Source of the DNA: CAZWDL01 sp964632995
Lineage (GTDB): Bacteria; Bacteroidota; Bacteroidia; Chitinophagales; Saprospiraceae
Direction of reading: 5' to 3'
DNA length: 30,674 bases
Assembly (NCBI GenBank): GCA_964632995.1
Contig: CAZWDL010000091.1
Coordinates: forward strand, 1-30,674
The notes beneath the pieces are model-generated. The model had not been told where the DNA came from and ran no database searches. It saw only the letters and a program-made list of their open reading frames with translations. Positions 7,454-15,713 of this stretch are shown piece after piece. How positions within the stretch are numbered: position 1 is the stretch's first letter; each line of letters begins with the position of its first letter. The position numbers were made by a program, and so were the translations under genes.

Positions 7454-8920
7454 CTATGTCATATTTGAGAAGGCGGGCAGCGCTTCGGTCTCCCGGACGC
7501 CCTGACGGAGGACCTCCAGGCAGGTGTCCAATTCTTGCAGATGTGTGCGGAAGCTCATGACGGCCATCCGTATCCAGAAGACGCCCTCGATCAGGGTAGA
7601 GGAAAGGAATACCCTGCCGTCTGCCTTAACGTAATCGATCAGTTGCTGGTTGAAAGCGTTGGGATCTCCTTCCTCAGGGAGGTAGCGAAAGACGAATATG
7701 GAGAGTTCGGGTTCTGGGCCTGTTTCAAAGCCCGCATCGTTCAGTTCTTCGTAGGCGTAGCGGGAGAGCCAGATCTTTTCTTCCAGCGCCACCCGGAAAG
7801 GCTGGAGGCCGAAGAGTTGCAGGGGCAGCCACATGCGCAGGCCCCGGAAGTGCTTGGTCAGTTCGGGGGAGAGGTCGGCCGGGCTGAGTTCAGTCTGTTC
7901 GGCCAGAGCGTCCTGCATGTAGTTGGCCTGGTAGTAATGACTGCGAAACTGGGCTTCCACATCCTTGATCAGCACGGCGCCGAGTCCGTAGGATAAGAAC
8001 AGCCCTTTATGCGGATCAATGGCAAAGGAATCGGAACGCTCGATGCCCCGGAATTTGTTTTTCACTTCGTCGACCAGCATAAAGAAGCCGCCGTATGCGG
8101 CATCAATATGGTACCAGAGGCCGTACTCTTCGGCAATATCGGCAATATCATTGAGCGGATCTACCGCGCCGGTATCGGTGGTGCCGGCGGAGGCGACCAC
8201 CAGGAAAGGGTGCAGCCCCTCGCCCTGGTCGCGCGCCACCTGCTCCCAGAGATGGGCAACATCCATCTGGAATTGGGCATTCATTGGAATGTACCGGATG
8301 ATGGCTTCTGAAAGGCCTGCGATACGCAGCGCCTTTTGTACACAATGATGGGTTTGCCCGGTCAGATAAATCACCGAACGGTCTACGTTAGAGGCCTTCA
8401 CCCCCATGCTGTCGCGCGCAGTAGTGATGGCGATGAGGTTGGCCAGGGAGCCGCCGGAGGTGAGGTTGCCCAGTGCATCTTCCGGATAGCCGGCCAGGCG
8501 GCACATCCAGCGCAGCAGCTGGTTTTCCATGTGCACTGCTCCCGGGTTGGCGAAAAAAATGCCCGCGTAACGGTTAGTGACCGCCGCCAGATAATCGCCC
8601 AGCCCGGTAGGATAGAGGCCGCCACCCGGAATATACCCGAAATGATGCCCCGAAGCGGGATTGATACCCTCGCGTTCGACGTGCTCGCCGATCGCTTCCA
8701 GCAAGGGCTCGAGTGGCCGGCCTTCCTCGGGGATGTCGAACTCGAGAACTCCCTTTCCCTGCGCCGGTGTGCGACGATAAGACTTCATGGTGGGCAGCGC
8801 TTCCAGAAACGCCTCGCCGTGTTGCTGAACGCCTTCCATCCAGCGCTGTCGTTGCTCCGCATCTGGCTCCAGCCGCCGGGCGCCGGCTTCGAGATTTTTA
8901 ATTTTTTCTTTGATGGACAT
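7454..8920 (-). CDS. Group II pyridoxal-phosphate amino acid decarboxylase
   Basis: I place the start at the ATG at 8920 (MSIKEKIKNLE, 488 residues). The frame extends to 9013, but those 31 residues look untypical and would overlap the gene upstream. The PLP fold is clear: TSGGS (154-158) for the phosphate, THH (190-192) whose His stacks on the cofactor, HIDAAYGG with Asp273 for the pyridine nitrogen, and IDPHKGLF with the Schiff-base Lys305. Group II enzymes include aromatic amino acid, glutamate, 2,4-diaminobutyrate and tyrosine decarboxylases; the last residues do not let me choose. The annotation of many homologs as an aspartate aminotransferase family protein is only a fold name. The gene lies 73 bp downstream of an SDR gene on the same strand, possibly co-transcribed. 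Confidence 0.92.
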   Translation of the reverse strand: MSIKEKIKNLEAGARRLEPDAEQRQRWMEGVQQHGEAFLEALPTMKSYRRTPAQGKGVLEFDIPEEGRPLEPLLEAIGEHVEREGINPASGHHFGYIPGGGLYPTGLGDYLAAVTNRYAGIFFANPGAVHMENQLLRWMCRLAGYPEDALGNLTSGGSLANLIAITTARDSMGVKASNVDRSVIYLTGQTHHCVQKALRIAGLSEAIIRYIPMNAQFQMDVAHLWEQVARDQGEGLHPFLVVASAGTTDTGAVDPLNDIADIAEEYGLWYHIDAAYGGFFMLVDEVKNKFRGIERSDSFAIDPHKGLFLSYGLGAVLIKDVEAQFRSHYYQANYMQDALAEQTELSPADLSPELTKHFRGLRMWLPLQLFGLQPFRVALEEKIWLSRYAYEELNDAGFETGPEPELSIFVFRYLPEEGDPNAFNQQLIDYVKADGRVFLSSTLIEGVFWIRMAVMSFRTHLQELDTCLEVLRQGVRETEALPAFSNMT

Positions 8921-8993
8921 GGACTTAAAGAAGTTGGTTTGGACTAAAATGCAAAGAAAGTGTTTTTGTTTCGGGTTTGCCGGCAGATATCCA

Positions 8994-9857
8994 CTAGGAC
9001 TCAGGGCCCCCATACTCCCCTACAAACTGTTCACTGAGCATCCACAACTTCCGCGCCAGTTCATCATCCTGCGCTCTTTGAGAGGGAGAGCGGCGGCGCT
9101 GTTTGTCGTCAAAGTACTGCCCGCTGAGACCTTCGATTTCCGGGGAAGAAGCCAGGTATACGCTGGTTTCGGCGCCTTTGTCCGTACTGATCATAAAAGG
9201 TTTGATGAGGGTCCATACCAGGGATACGTACCATTTGGTGTCTTTGTTGCCAAAACGCGTTCTTACAGTGCCCGGATGCAGGGCGTTAATGTCGACCTGC
9301 GGGTGCCGGCGGGCCATTTCGCGGGTAAAAAGTATGTTGGCCAGTTTGGATTGACCGTAGGCTTTCCTTCCGCTGTAGGCCGAACTGCCTTTCTGTCCGC
9401 GCAGGTTGTTGAAGTCGATGTCCGCACCGTAGTGAGAGGCAGAGCTGACATTGACCACTCGTGGCCGCAGAGCGCTCTTGAGCCGGTCGAGCAGGAGTTT
9501 TGTAAGCAGGAAATGCCCGAGATGGTTTACGCCAAACTGCAGTTCGAAGCCTTCTTCGGTGCGCTTTAGTTCGGTAGTGAATACCCCGGCGTTATTGATG
9601 AGCACATCGAGCTGATCGTGGGCCGTAGCGAATTCTCCCGCTGCCCGGCGAATACTGTCGAAGCTGGCCAGGTCGCAACGGATAACACGGAGACGTTCGT
9701 TGCCGGTTTGTTTTTTGATTTCTTCTGCGGCGGCTTCGCCGCGTTCGCGGCTCCGGCAGGCGAGGATGACTTCCGCTCCGAGACGGGCCAGCTCAGCGGC
9801 CGTCGCCTTCCCGATGCCGGCATTGCCGCCGGTGATGAGTACCGTTTTGTCTTGCAT
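8994..9857 (-). CDS. Short-chain dehydrogenase/reductase, retinol dehydrogenase-like
   Basis: The 287-residue classical SDR has the cofactor motif TGGNAGIG (9-16), an Arg-Ser-Arg segment after strand 2 (ACRSRERG) that favours NADP(H), NNAG (88-91), the catalytic Ser in NVSSASHY (138-139) and the active-site pair Tyr167/Lys171 in YGQSK. The segment HPGTVRTRFG follows, as in retinol dehydrogenase/WWOX-like SDRs. The natural substrate is unknown. The gene is 73 bp upstream of the PLP decarboxylase and diverges from the dipeptidase gene, so the 198-bp gap to the right should hold both promoters. Confidence 0.92.
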   Translation of the reverse strand: MQDKTVLITGGNAGIGKATAAELARLGAEVILACRSRERGEAAAEEIKKQTGNERLRVIRCDLASFDSIRRAAGEFATAHDQLDVLINNAGVFTTELKRTEEGFELQFGVNHLGHFLLTKLLLDRLKSALRPRVVNVSSASHYGADIDFNNLRGQKGSSAYSGRKAYGQSKLANILFTREMARRHPQVDINALHPGTVRTRFGNKDTKWYVSLVWTLIKPFMISTDKGAETSVYLASSPEIEGLSGQYFDDKQRRRSPSQRAQDDELARKLWMLSEQFVGEYGGPES

Positions 9858-10055
9858 GGTATTGCTGTTTGTCCATACTCAACAAGAGAAGGGGGAGGAA
9901 TGATCAATGGGCAGCGGGAAGAGCGATTATTCTTAAAATGGACAGTAATGCTTATCTTCACGGATATTTGAAAAACGGGACTGCGGACCAATCGTCTGAA
10001 ATTTTAAACCGTATTTTTACGTTTATCACCTACGCTTTCGCAAAAAATAGCAACT

Positions 10056-11315
10056 ATGAAGAAATATATCGTACTCGGCCTGGCGGCGCTCTTTGTGCTG
10101 TCGGCCTGCAATCGTAAAACCTCCACTGCACTGGAAGAAATGAATGAAGATCAATTGCGCGAACACGCCGATGAACTGGCGCATCGCTACATCATCACCG
10201 ACGGCCACGTCGACCTGCCGTACCGGCTCAAGGTGCGCAACTTCCGGCTGGAAAGGGAATTTCTAGGCATTCCGGTCGAGACCGACAACGGTGACTTTGA
10301 CTACGTACGCGCCAAAGAGGGCGGCCTGGACGCTCCCTTTATGTCGATCTACATCCCGGCCTCGCATCAGGAAACCGGCACCGCCAAGGTCTTTGCCGAC
10401 TCGCTGATCGATATGGTGCGGGGTATTGCTGAGGTGCATCCCGACAAGTTTGCTGTCGCCACTTCTCCGGCCGAGGTGGAGCAGCAGTTTAAGAAGGGGC
10501 TGGTCTCCCTGCCTATGGGCATGGAAAACGGCGCGCCCATCATGGATGACCTGGCCAACGTGCAGTACTGGCACGATCGCGGTATCCGCTACATCACGCT
10601 GACTCACTCCAAGGATAATCAGATCTGCGACTCTTCCTACGATACCACGCGCACCTGGAAAGGGCTCAGCCCCTTTGGCCGCGAAGTAGTGCAGGAGATG
10701 AACCGCGTCGGTATCATGGTTGACATCTCGCACGTCTCCGACGACACCTTCTGGCAGGTTATGGAAATGACCAAGGCGCCCGCTATTGCCTCTCACTCCT
10801 CCTGCCGCAAATTTACGCCCGGCTTCGAGCGCAACATGAATGATGAGATGATCAAGCGGCTGGGCGAAAACGGCGGCGTTATACAGATCAACTTCGGCTC
10901 TACCTTCCTCGATGGGGAGATCGCCAAGTATCGTAACGAAAAGCGCGACGAGCTGCGTACGCTCCTCGAAAGCAAAGGCCTCGACTGGCGCGCCAAGGCC
11001 GCCGACCCGGTCATCGAACAGTTCCAAAAGGAAAATCCTACGCTGTATTCCGATGTGCAGCGCGTTGCCGATCACATCGACCACGTGGTGGAACTCGCGG
11101 GGGTCGACCATGTAGGCCTGGGCTCTGATTTCGATGGGGTGGGGGATTCACTGCCCACCGGGCTCAAGGACGTCAGCCAGTATCCCAACCTGATCCTCGA
11201 ACTGCTTCAGCGGGGCTATTCCGATGAGGATATCGAGAAGATCTGCTACAAGAATGTCTTCCGCGTGTGGCGGCAGGTCGAACAGGTCGCCAAGGACCTG
11301 CAGGCGAAGTCGTGA
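10056..11315 (+). CDS. Membrane dipeptidase (M19, renal dipeptidase family), lipoprotein
   Basis: The 419-residue protein has a lipobox ending LSAC (Cys18), so it is anchored to a membrane and faces the periplasm or surface. The full set of M19 zinc ligands is present: His51 and Asp53 in DGHVDLPYR, Glu157 in GMENGAP, His226 in VDISHVSD and His247 in ASHSSCR. The catalytic-site aspartate is Asp358 in GLGSDFDG. Enzymes of this family split dipeptides, some of them D-configured or with a C-terminal D residue. A near-match to the Bacteroidota -7 element, TACGTTTA, is at 10018-10025, just upstream of the start, but without a convincing -33 box. The region after the stop is a repeat-rich gap. Confidence 0.95.
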   Translation: MKKYIVLGLAALFVLSACNRKTSTALEEMNEDQLREHADELAHRYIITDGHVDLPYRLKVRNFRLEREFLGIPVETDNGDFDYVRAKEGGLDAPFMSIYIPASHQETGTAKVFADSLIDMVRGIAEVHPDKFAVATSPAEVEQQFKKGLVSLPMGMENGAPIMDDLANVQYWHDRGIRYITLTHSKDNQICDSSYDTTRTWKGLSPFGREVVQEMNRVGIMVDISHVSDDTFWQVMEMTKAPAIASHSSCRKFTPGFERNMNDEMIKRLGENGGVIQINFGSTFLDGEIAKYRNEKRDELRTLLESKGLDWRAKAADPVIEQFQKENPTLYSDVQRVADHIDHVVELAGVDHVGLGSDFDGVGDSLPTGLKDVSQYPNLILELLQRGYSDEDIEKICYKNVFRVWRQVEQVAKDLQAKS

Positions 11316-11340
11316 GTTATCGGCAGGCGGTCGGGTAAAA

Positions 11341-11413
11341 GTTGGCAGTCCCGGTACGCTACCGCTACCGAAATCTCCGCTACGCTTCGATCGGCAAGTT
11401 GGCAGTTGGCAGT
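11341..11413. repeat. GTTGGCAGT repeats with an inserted CGGTA/TACCG element
   Basis: GTTGGCAGT occurs at 11341-11349, 11398-11406 and 11405-11413; the last two overlap by two bases. Between the first and second copies (57-bp period) lies a GC-rich block that starts with the hairpin CGGTA-CGC-TACCG and ends CGATCGG. This looks like an insertion into a GTTGGCAGT tract. The family may match the ACTGCCGAC pair at 4547-4569 in the opposite sense. Confidence 0.5.
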
Positions 11414-11467
11414 CGCCAGGGTTAGCTGAGCTCAGGCGGGATAATGCCTGGCCCGGCCCGCTAAGCG

Positions 11468-11518
11468 ACCCGGTCGGGTTCACCCTGTGGAATAGTCGCA
11501 TTGCGAATCCTGCAGGGT
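11468..11518. repeat. Compound hairpins downstream of the dipeptidase gene
   Basis: ACCCG (11468-11472), loop GT, CGGGT (11475-11479) forms a tight hairpin. Immediately after it, ACCCTG (11482-11487) pairs with CAGGGT (11513-11518), GGA with TCC inside it, and TCGCA (11496-11500) with TGCGA (11502-11506). The second structure is imperfect but clearly symmetric. It could be a processed or attenuating RNA structure or a dispersed palindromic element; it is 150 bp past the dipeptidase stop and has no T-tract. Confidence 0.5.
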
Positions 11519-11576
11519 AAACGTCCAGCCGACAAGCTTCTTCCCCTTTCCATTGGGTAAAGTCCGCTGGGCGTCT

Positions 11577-11584
11577 TATTTTTG
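11577..11584 (+). promoter_or_regulatory. Candidate promoter -7 element (TATTTTTG)
   Basis: TATTTTTG matches the Bacteroidota -7 consensus TAnnTTTG exactly. An ATTG string at 11552-11555, 21 bp upstream, is a partial match to the -33 TTTG. The implied leader to the ATG at 11686 is about 95 nt. Confidence 0.45.
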
Positions 11585-11685
11585 CAGCTCTTATGTTAAA
11601 TCTTCTGAGCACCTTGATACGATGTGAAATAATCCGGCAAAAATCAGTAGCCGGTGTCAAGAGCCCTTAAAAAAGCACTGAGGTT

Positions 11686-12765
11686 ATGAGAAAATGGACA
11701 CTTTTATTGGGCTTGACGGCCCTCGTGACGGGGCTATGGGCCCAGGAACAAGAGGCGGGAGACACCACGATCTACAAGGTCGTTGAAGAGATGCCGCGCT
11801 TTCCCGGCTGTGAACAGCTGGACACCACCATCACGATCAAGACGCAGTGTGCGCAGCAGTCGCTGCTGAATTACGTGTACAGCAATATATCCTATCCCCT
11901 GGAGGCCCGGCAGAATGGCAACGAAGGGCAGGTAGTGGTTAATTTTATAGTGGAAAAGGATGGATCGATTTCCAACCCCGACATTGTCAAGGATATCGGT
12001 GGGGGTTGCGGACTGGAGGTGCTGCGCGTGATCAACCTGATGAATCAGAGCGGCATCCGCTGGGTGCCCGGCAAATTGAATGATGAAATCGTGCGCTCCC
12101 GTTTCAACCTGCCGGTACGCTTCAAACTGGAAGAAGCGCCGCCCTATACTATGGTAGGAACCGATACGGTATACACTACTTTCGAGGAGCCTCCCTCCTT
12201 TAAAGGCGGCAATGAGGCGCTGATCGCTCATATCAACGAAAAGCTCGATTATCCGGAATCGGCAGCCGATACCTGCATGGTCGGGACCATGGACGTGCAG
12301 CTGTTGATTCAGCCCGACGGTGTAGTGCGCATTCTGGATATCACGGATTATTCCAACCTGGGCTTCGACTTCTGGTACGAGGCCACCGAAGCGGCGACCT
12401 CTACTATCGGCATGTGGAATGCAGGCACTTATGAGGGGCGAAAAGTGCCGGCCTCCTACGATATTTCCATGTACTTCGAACCGGATAATCCCGCTTGCCA
12501 GACGACGGTCAACAACTACCAAAGGGCCACCGAACTGGCCAACGAAGGGGCGGCACTCTTCAACGAAGGCGAGCAGGAACAGGGCGTCGAAAAGATGAGC
12601 CAGGCCGTAGAGCTGTTTCCCAATAACGCCACCTTTCTATACATGCGCGGCCAGGCTTACCTCGACATGAGCCGCCTCGATGAGGCTTGCAGTGACCTGA
12701 CGCGCGCCCGCGATATCGCCCTGACCGATTGGTTCAGTGGCGTGCTGCCCCTTATTTGCAGATAA
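11686..12765 (+). CDS. Secreted protein with two TonB-C-like domains and a TPR segment
   Basis: The 359-residue protein has a cleavable signal peptide (MRKWTLLLGLTALVTGLWAQ). A TonB C-terminal-like domain follows at about residues 60-150, with ISYPLEARQNGNEGQVVVNF, EKDGSISNPDIV and a PV-x-FKL strand. A second, more diverged one spans about 165-265, with FKGGNEALIAHINEKLDYPE and LLIQPDGVVRI. Residues about 280-345 form a TPR pair (ALFNEGEQEQGVEKMSQAVE, then FLYMRGQAYLDM). A true TonB energy transducer has an N-terminal membrane anchor and a Pro-rich spacer; both are missing here. This is a known Bacteroidota theme of TonB-C domains reused in soluble proteins of unknown job, perhaps partner binding. 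Its transcript ends at the hairpin at 12773. Confidence 0.85.
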   Translation: MRKWTLLLGLTALVTGLWAQEQEAGDTTIYKVVEEMPRFPGCEQLDTTITIKTQCAQQSLLNYVYSNISYPLEARQNGNEGQVVVNFIVEKDGSISNPDIVKDIGGGCGLEVLRVINLMNQSGIRWVPGKLNDEIVRSRFNLPVRFKLEEAPPYTMVGTDTVYTTFEEPPSFKGGNEALIAHINEKLDYPESAADTCMVGTMDVQLLIQPDGVVRILDITDYSNLGFDFWYEATEAATSTIGMWNAGTYEGRKVPASYDISMYFEPDNPACQTTVNNYQRATELANEGAALFNEGEQEQGVEKMSQAVELFPNNATFLYMRGQAYLDMSRLDEACSDLTRARDIALTDWFSGVLPLICR

Positions 12766-12772
12766 TGACAGG

Positions 12773-12815
12773 TTGAAAAGTTGAAGGTTATTTAACCTTC
12801 AACTTTTCAATTTTT
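12773..12815. terminator. Bidirectional intrinsic terminator, 18-bp perfect stem
   Basis: A perfect 18-bp inverted repeat (12773-12790 and 12793-12810; arms begin TTGAAAAGTTGA and end TTTTCAA) has a TT loop and is followed by TTTTT at 12811-12815. It sits between the convergent TonB-C-like gene and glgC. The right arm lies inside glgC: the last three codons and the stop of glgC are part of the stem. Confidence 0.85.
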
Positions 12816-14118
12816 CCGACTTCAGGCCTATCATCGTACCTGCCGGGATATAGGCTTTCTTCTTCAGCACCACGATGCCGTCGCGGATCTGATAGGTATC
12901 CGTTTCCACATCCTCCAGTTCATCAGGATCGGCGCTGCCAAGGATGGTGACGCCGTCACTGATGCGGGCGTCCTTATCGATGATGGCGTTCTCGATATGG
13001 CAGTTCTCCCCAATGCCGATGGGGGCGCTGTCGGGATTTGCTTTTCGCTTCAGGATTTCATCGATCGTTTCGTAATAATCGGCGCCCATCAGTACGGCCC
13101 GCTTGATGGTCGTGCCGCTGCCGATCCGGGAGCGGATACCGATGATAGAATTTTCCACGCGTTCGGCATGGCAGATACAGCCTTCGGAAAGCACCGATTC
13201 ATTAAATTGGGTGTCAAACACTTTGGAAGGCGGCAGCAGGCGCGGATGCGTATAGATGGGATAATCGGCGCTGTAGAGGTTGAAATCCGGAATGGGTTTG
13301 GCCAGGGCGATATTTTCTTCAAAGAAAGACTTGATCGTCCCGATATCGGTCCAGTAGCCGCCGTAGGCGTAGCTGGCCACTTTTGACCCGCCATTGATAG
13401 CCGAAGGAATGAATTCCTTTCCAAAGTCAGTCCAGTCGGGGTTTTCGTCAAACAGGCGGCGCAGATAATCGCGATTGAACATATAGATGCCCATAGAAGC
13501 CAGGTAGTACTTATCCTGGTCGGCGAACTCTTCCGGCACAGCCGACTCCCAGCCCTCCAGCTTATCCAGCGGCGGTTTTTCGGTAAAGCTCTCTATCCAG
13601 TTGTCTTCATTGACTTTCAGGATGCCGAATCCGGGGGCATCTTCGGCGACGACCGGCGTGGTAGCCACGGTGACATCGGCGCCCTTTTCAATGTGGAATG
13701 CTGCGACCTCCTTGAAGTTCATTTGATAGAGCTGGTCGCCCGACAGGATGAGGATGTAGTCGTGTTCGTGATTGGCCAGGTGGTGCATTGACTGCCGGAC
13801 AGCATCGGCGGTACCCTGATACCACTTTTCGGACTCCGGCGTTTGCTCAGCTGCCAGAATATCCACAAACCCCCGGCTGAAGATATCAAACTGATAGGTG
13901 TTTTTGACATGCGCATTCAGTGATGCCGAGTTGTACTGGGTGAGGACGAACATCCGGTAGAGGTCCGAATTGAGGCAGTTGGAGATAGGGATATCGATAA
14001 GCCTGTATTTACCGCCGATGGGAACGGCCGGTTTGGAGCGTTCGCTGGTCAGCGGATACAAGCGGGTGCCGGCCCCGCCTCCGAGGATGAGAGAGATGAT
14101 CTTCATTTCCATTTGCAT
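12799..14118 (-). CDS. glgC: Glucose-1-phosphate adenylyltransferase (ADP-glucose synthase)
   Basis: The 439-residue enzyme makes ADP-glucose from glucose-1-phosphate and ATP, the committed step of glycogen synthesis. The nucleotide-binding loop GGGAGTRL (13-20), the LTSERSKPAVP segment (23-33, Lys29), DIPISNCLNS and the SGDQLYQMNF substrate segment are all present. The C-terminal third is the left-handed beta-helix expected of the family. The start is uncertain among three in-frame ATGs (14118, 14112, 14106); the frame begins MQMEMKIIS. It follows glgA by 15 bp, so the pair is an operon. The last codons overlap the shared terminator hairpin. Confidence 0.96.
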   Translation of the reverse strand: MQMEMKIISLILGGGAGTRLYPLTSERSKPAVPIGGKYRLIDIPISNCLNSDLYRMFVLTQYNSASLNAHVKNTYQFDIFSRGFVDILAAEQTPESEKWYQGTADAVRQSMHHLANHEHDYILILSGDQLYQMNFKEVAAFHIEKGADVTVATTPVVAEDAPGFGILKVNEDNWIESFTEKPPLDKLEGWESAVPEEFADQDKYYLASMGIYMFNRDYLRRLFDENPDWTDFGKEFIPSAINGGSKVASYAYGGYWTDIGTIKSFFEENIALAKPIPDFNLYSADYPIYTHPRLLPPSKVFDTQFNESVLSEGCICHAERVENSIIGIRSRIGSGTTIKRAVLMGADYYETIDEILKRKANPDSAPIGIGENCHIENAIIDKDARISDGVTILGSADPDELEDVETDTYQIRDGIVVLKKKAYIPAGTMIGLKSEKLKS

Positions 14119-14133
14119 AGTAGATATTCCGGT

Positions 14134-15561
14134 TTAGGTAAGATGATTATAGATATTCAAATAATTGTTGGCGGCTCTTTCCCAGGAGAAGTCGACGGCC
14201 ATAATGCGCTGGCGCACTTCTTCCATTCTGGGTTTGTGGTGATAGAGCTCATAGCTCCGGTAGACAGCGTGGTGGGCATCATCTACACTAAAATGGTCGA
14301 AGCGGATGCCGCGGCCACCTGCTTCACCGATATCGGGAACGGTGTCCCGCAAGCCGCCTACCGAGCGCACCACCGGTACCGTGCCGTAGCGCATAGCGTA
14401 CATCTGGTTAAGGCCGCAGGGCTCTACACGAGAGGGCATCAGCAGAAAATCGGAGCCCGCATACAACTGATGCGCCAGGCCCTCGTTGTACTCCAGGGCC
14501 ACGTCCAGTTGCCCTTGGTGAAAGTACAGCAGATGCCGGAAGCGATCGTGGAGGAAGGGCTCGCCGGTGCCTAATATTATAAAGGCTACCTGCAGGCCGG
14601 TGTTCAGGACCTGCGAAATAAGATCGGGCAGCAGGTCGGCGCCTTTCTCTCCGACGAGGCGTCCGATGAAGGTAAAAACGGGCAGGCTCAGGTCGATATT
14701 AAAACGGTGAGCGAGCACCTGCTTGTTATCGTGTTTGAAATCGGCGGTGCTGCCCTTCAGCGGTTCGGCGAGGTAGCTGTCCGTCCCAGGATCCCACACG
14801 CTGGCATCGATGCCGTTGAGGATGCCCGTGGCTTTATCCGCTTCCTGGCGCAGCAGCACTTCCAGCCCCCGGGCCGAGGCCATGAGTTCCTGGAGGTAGC
14901 TGGGCGAGACCGTCGTAATATGCTTTGCGCACTTGATGGCGCTGGCCAGCGGATTGACGCGCCCGTCCCAGTCGAGCAGCCCCCGTACTTCGGTATCGAA
15001 AAAGGGAAGCAACTGCAGGCGGTCCCAGCTGAAGGCGCCGTCGTATTCCCCGTTGTGGATAGTAAAAACGGTGGGGATATCGCGCAGGGCTTTGTATTCC
15101 AGGCCGTGCCCCACCAGGAAGGGAACCAGGCCGGTGTGGTGATCGTGGCAGTGAATGAGTTCCGGTTTGTCGGGCAGGCTGACGACCCATTGCAGAGCAG
15201 CCTGCTGAAAGCAGAGGAAGCGCTCTGCCTCGTCGACGTACCAGCCTCCGTCGGGATGCGCGTAAATGCCGGGGCGGTCAAATTTGCCGGGAATATCGGC
15301 CACATAAAGTGGAAAGCCAAGGTCGGGGCCCTGATATTGCTCGATGGTAAAAGGAACGAAGGACTGGTGCAGCCGCACGCTCCCGCGATACACTGCCTGA
15401 AAGGATTGGGCGGTGATCCATTTTGTGTAGTATTTTGGAATGATGACGCCGGTGGAGGCGCCGAGGCGATTGAGATACTTGGGCAAGGCGCCGGCTACAT
15501 CGCCAAGGCCGCCGGCTTTTGCGGCCGGATAGCACTCTGCACTGATGTGCAAAATTCTCAT
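14134..15561 (-). CDS. glgA: Glycogen synthase (GT5 family)
   Basis: The 475-residue ADP-glucose-dependent alpha-1,4-glucan synthase has the N-terminal KAGGLGDV motif (residues 15-22; KVGGLGDV in most relatives) that binds ADP-glucose. The C-terminal acceptor/donor segment PSRVEPCGLNQMYAMRYGTVPVVR is followed by GGLRDTV, both characteristic of GT5 enzymes. Length matches the family. It is the first gene of a two-gene operon with glgC. The upstream gap holds the bTHX terminator, so transcription of glgA must start within 15562-15660; no clear promoter could be identified there. No branching enzyme or phosphorylase gene is near. Confidence 0.96.
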   Translation of the reverse strand: MRILHISAECYPAAKAGGLGDVAGALPKYLNRLGASTGVIIPKYYTKWITAQSFQAVYRGSVRLHQSFVPFTIEQYQGPDLGFPLYVADIPGKFDRPGIYAHPDGGWYVDEAERFLCFQQAALQWVVSLPDKPELIHCHDHHTGLVPFLVGHGLEYKALRDIPTVFTIHNGEYDGAFSWDRLQLLPFFDTEVRGLLDWDGRVNPLASAIKCAKHITTVSPSYLQELMASARGLEVLLRQEADKATGILNGIDASVWDPGTDSYLAEPLKGSTADFKHDNKQVLAHRFNIDLSLPVFTFIGRLVGEKGADLLPDLISQVLNTGLQVAFIILGTGEPFLHDRFRHLLYFHQGQLDVALEYNEGLAHQLYAGSDFLLMPSRVEPCGLNQMYAMRYGTVPVVRSVGGLRDTVPDIGEAGGRGIRFDHFSVDDAHHAVYRSYELYHHKPRMEEVRQRIMAVDFSWERAANNYLNIYNHLT

Positions 15562-15672
15562 ATGGATGGAGGTGTTTTGTTTATATGGTGAAGGTGTATC
15601 CGTTAGGTTCAGGTTTAAGATAGTCTTTTTTCACTATTAATGGTGGATCGACAAATCATTTTTACCAAAAAA

Positions 15673-15709
15673 CAAAACGCGCCGGCTTTTGACAGCCGAG
15701 CGCGTTTTG
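15673..15709 (-). terminator. Intrinsic terminator of the bTHX gene
   Basis: CAAAACGCG (15673-15681) pairs perfectly with CGCGTTTTG (15701-15709); inside, CGGCT pairs with AGCCG around a TTTGAC loop. On the minus strand the stem is followed by TTTTTTGGTAAAAA, a good U-tract. It lies 5 bp past the stop of the bTHX gene and is a strong, well-formed terminator. Confidence 0.88.
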
Positions 15710-15713
15710 CATG

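Larger units (their letters stand above)
11316..11685. other. Repeat-rich non-coding gap
   Basis: No gene is supported here. The gap holds three GTTGGCAGT copies, a small CGGTA-CGC-TACCG hairpin (about 11352-11364), an ACCCG/CGGGT hairpin and an imperfect long hairpin (11468-11518), then an AT-rich stretch with a good TAnnTTTG promoter for the next gene. The mixture suggests two or more short repeat elements nested in each other. Confidence 0.6.

Noticed and set aside
8921..9013. Upstream start of the PLP decarboxylase at 9013
   Set aside because: It would overlap the SDR gene and add residues unlike the family; ATG at 8920 gives a normal N-terminus.
10263..11111. 282-codon minus-strand frame inside the dipeptidase gene
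   Set aside because: Antisense to a protein with all M19 metal ligands; long antisense frames are expected in GC-rich coding DNA.
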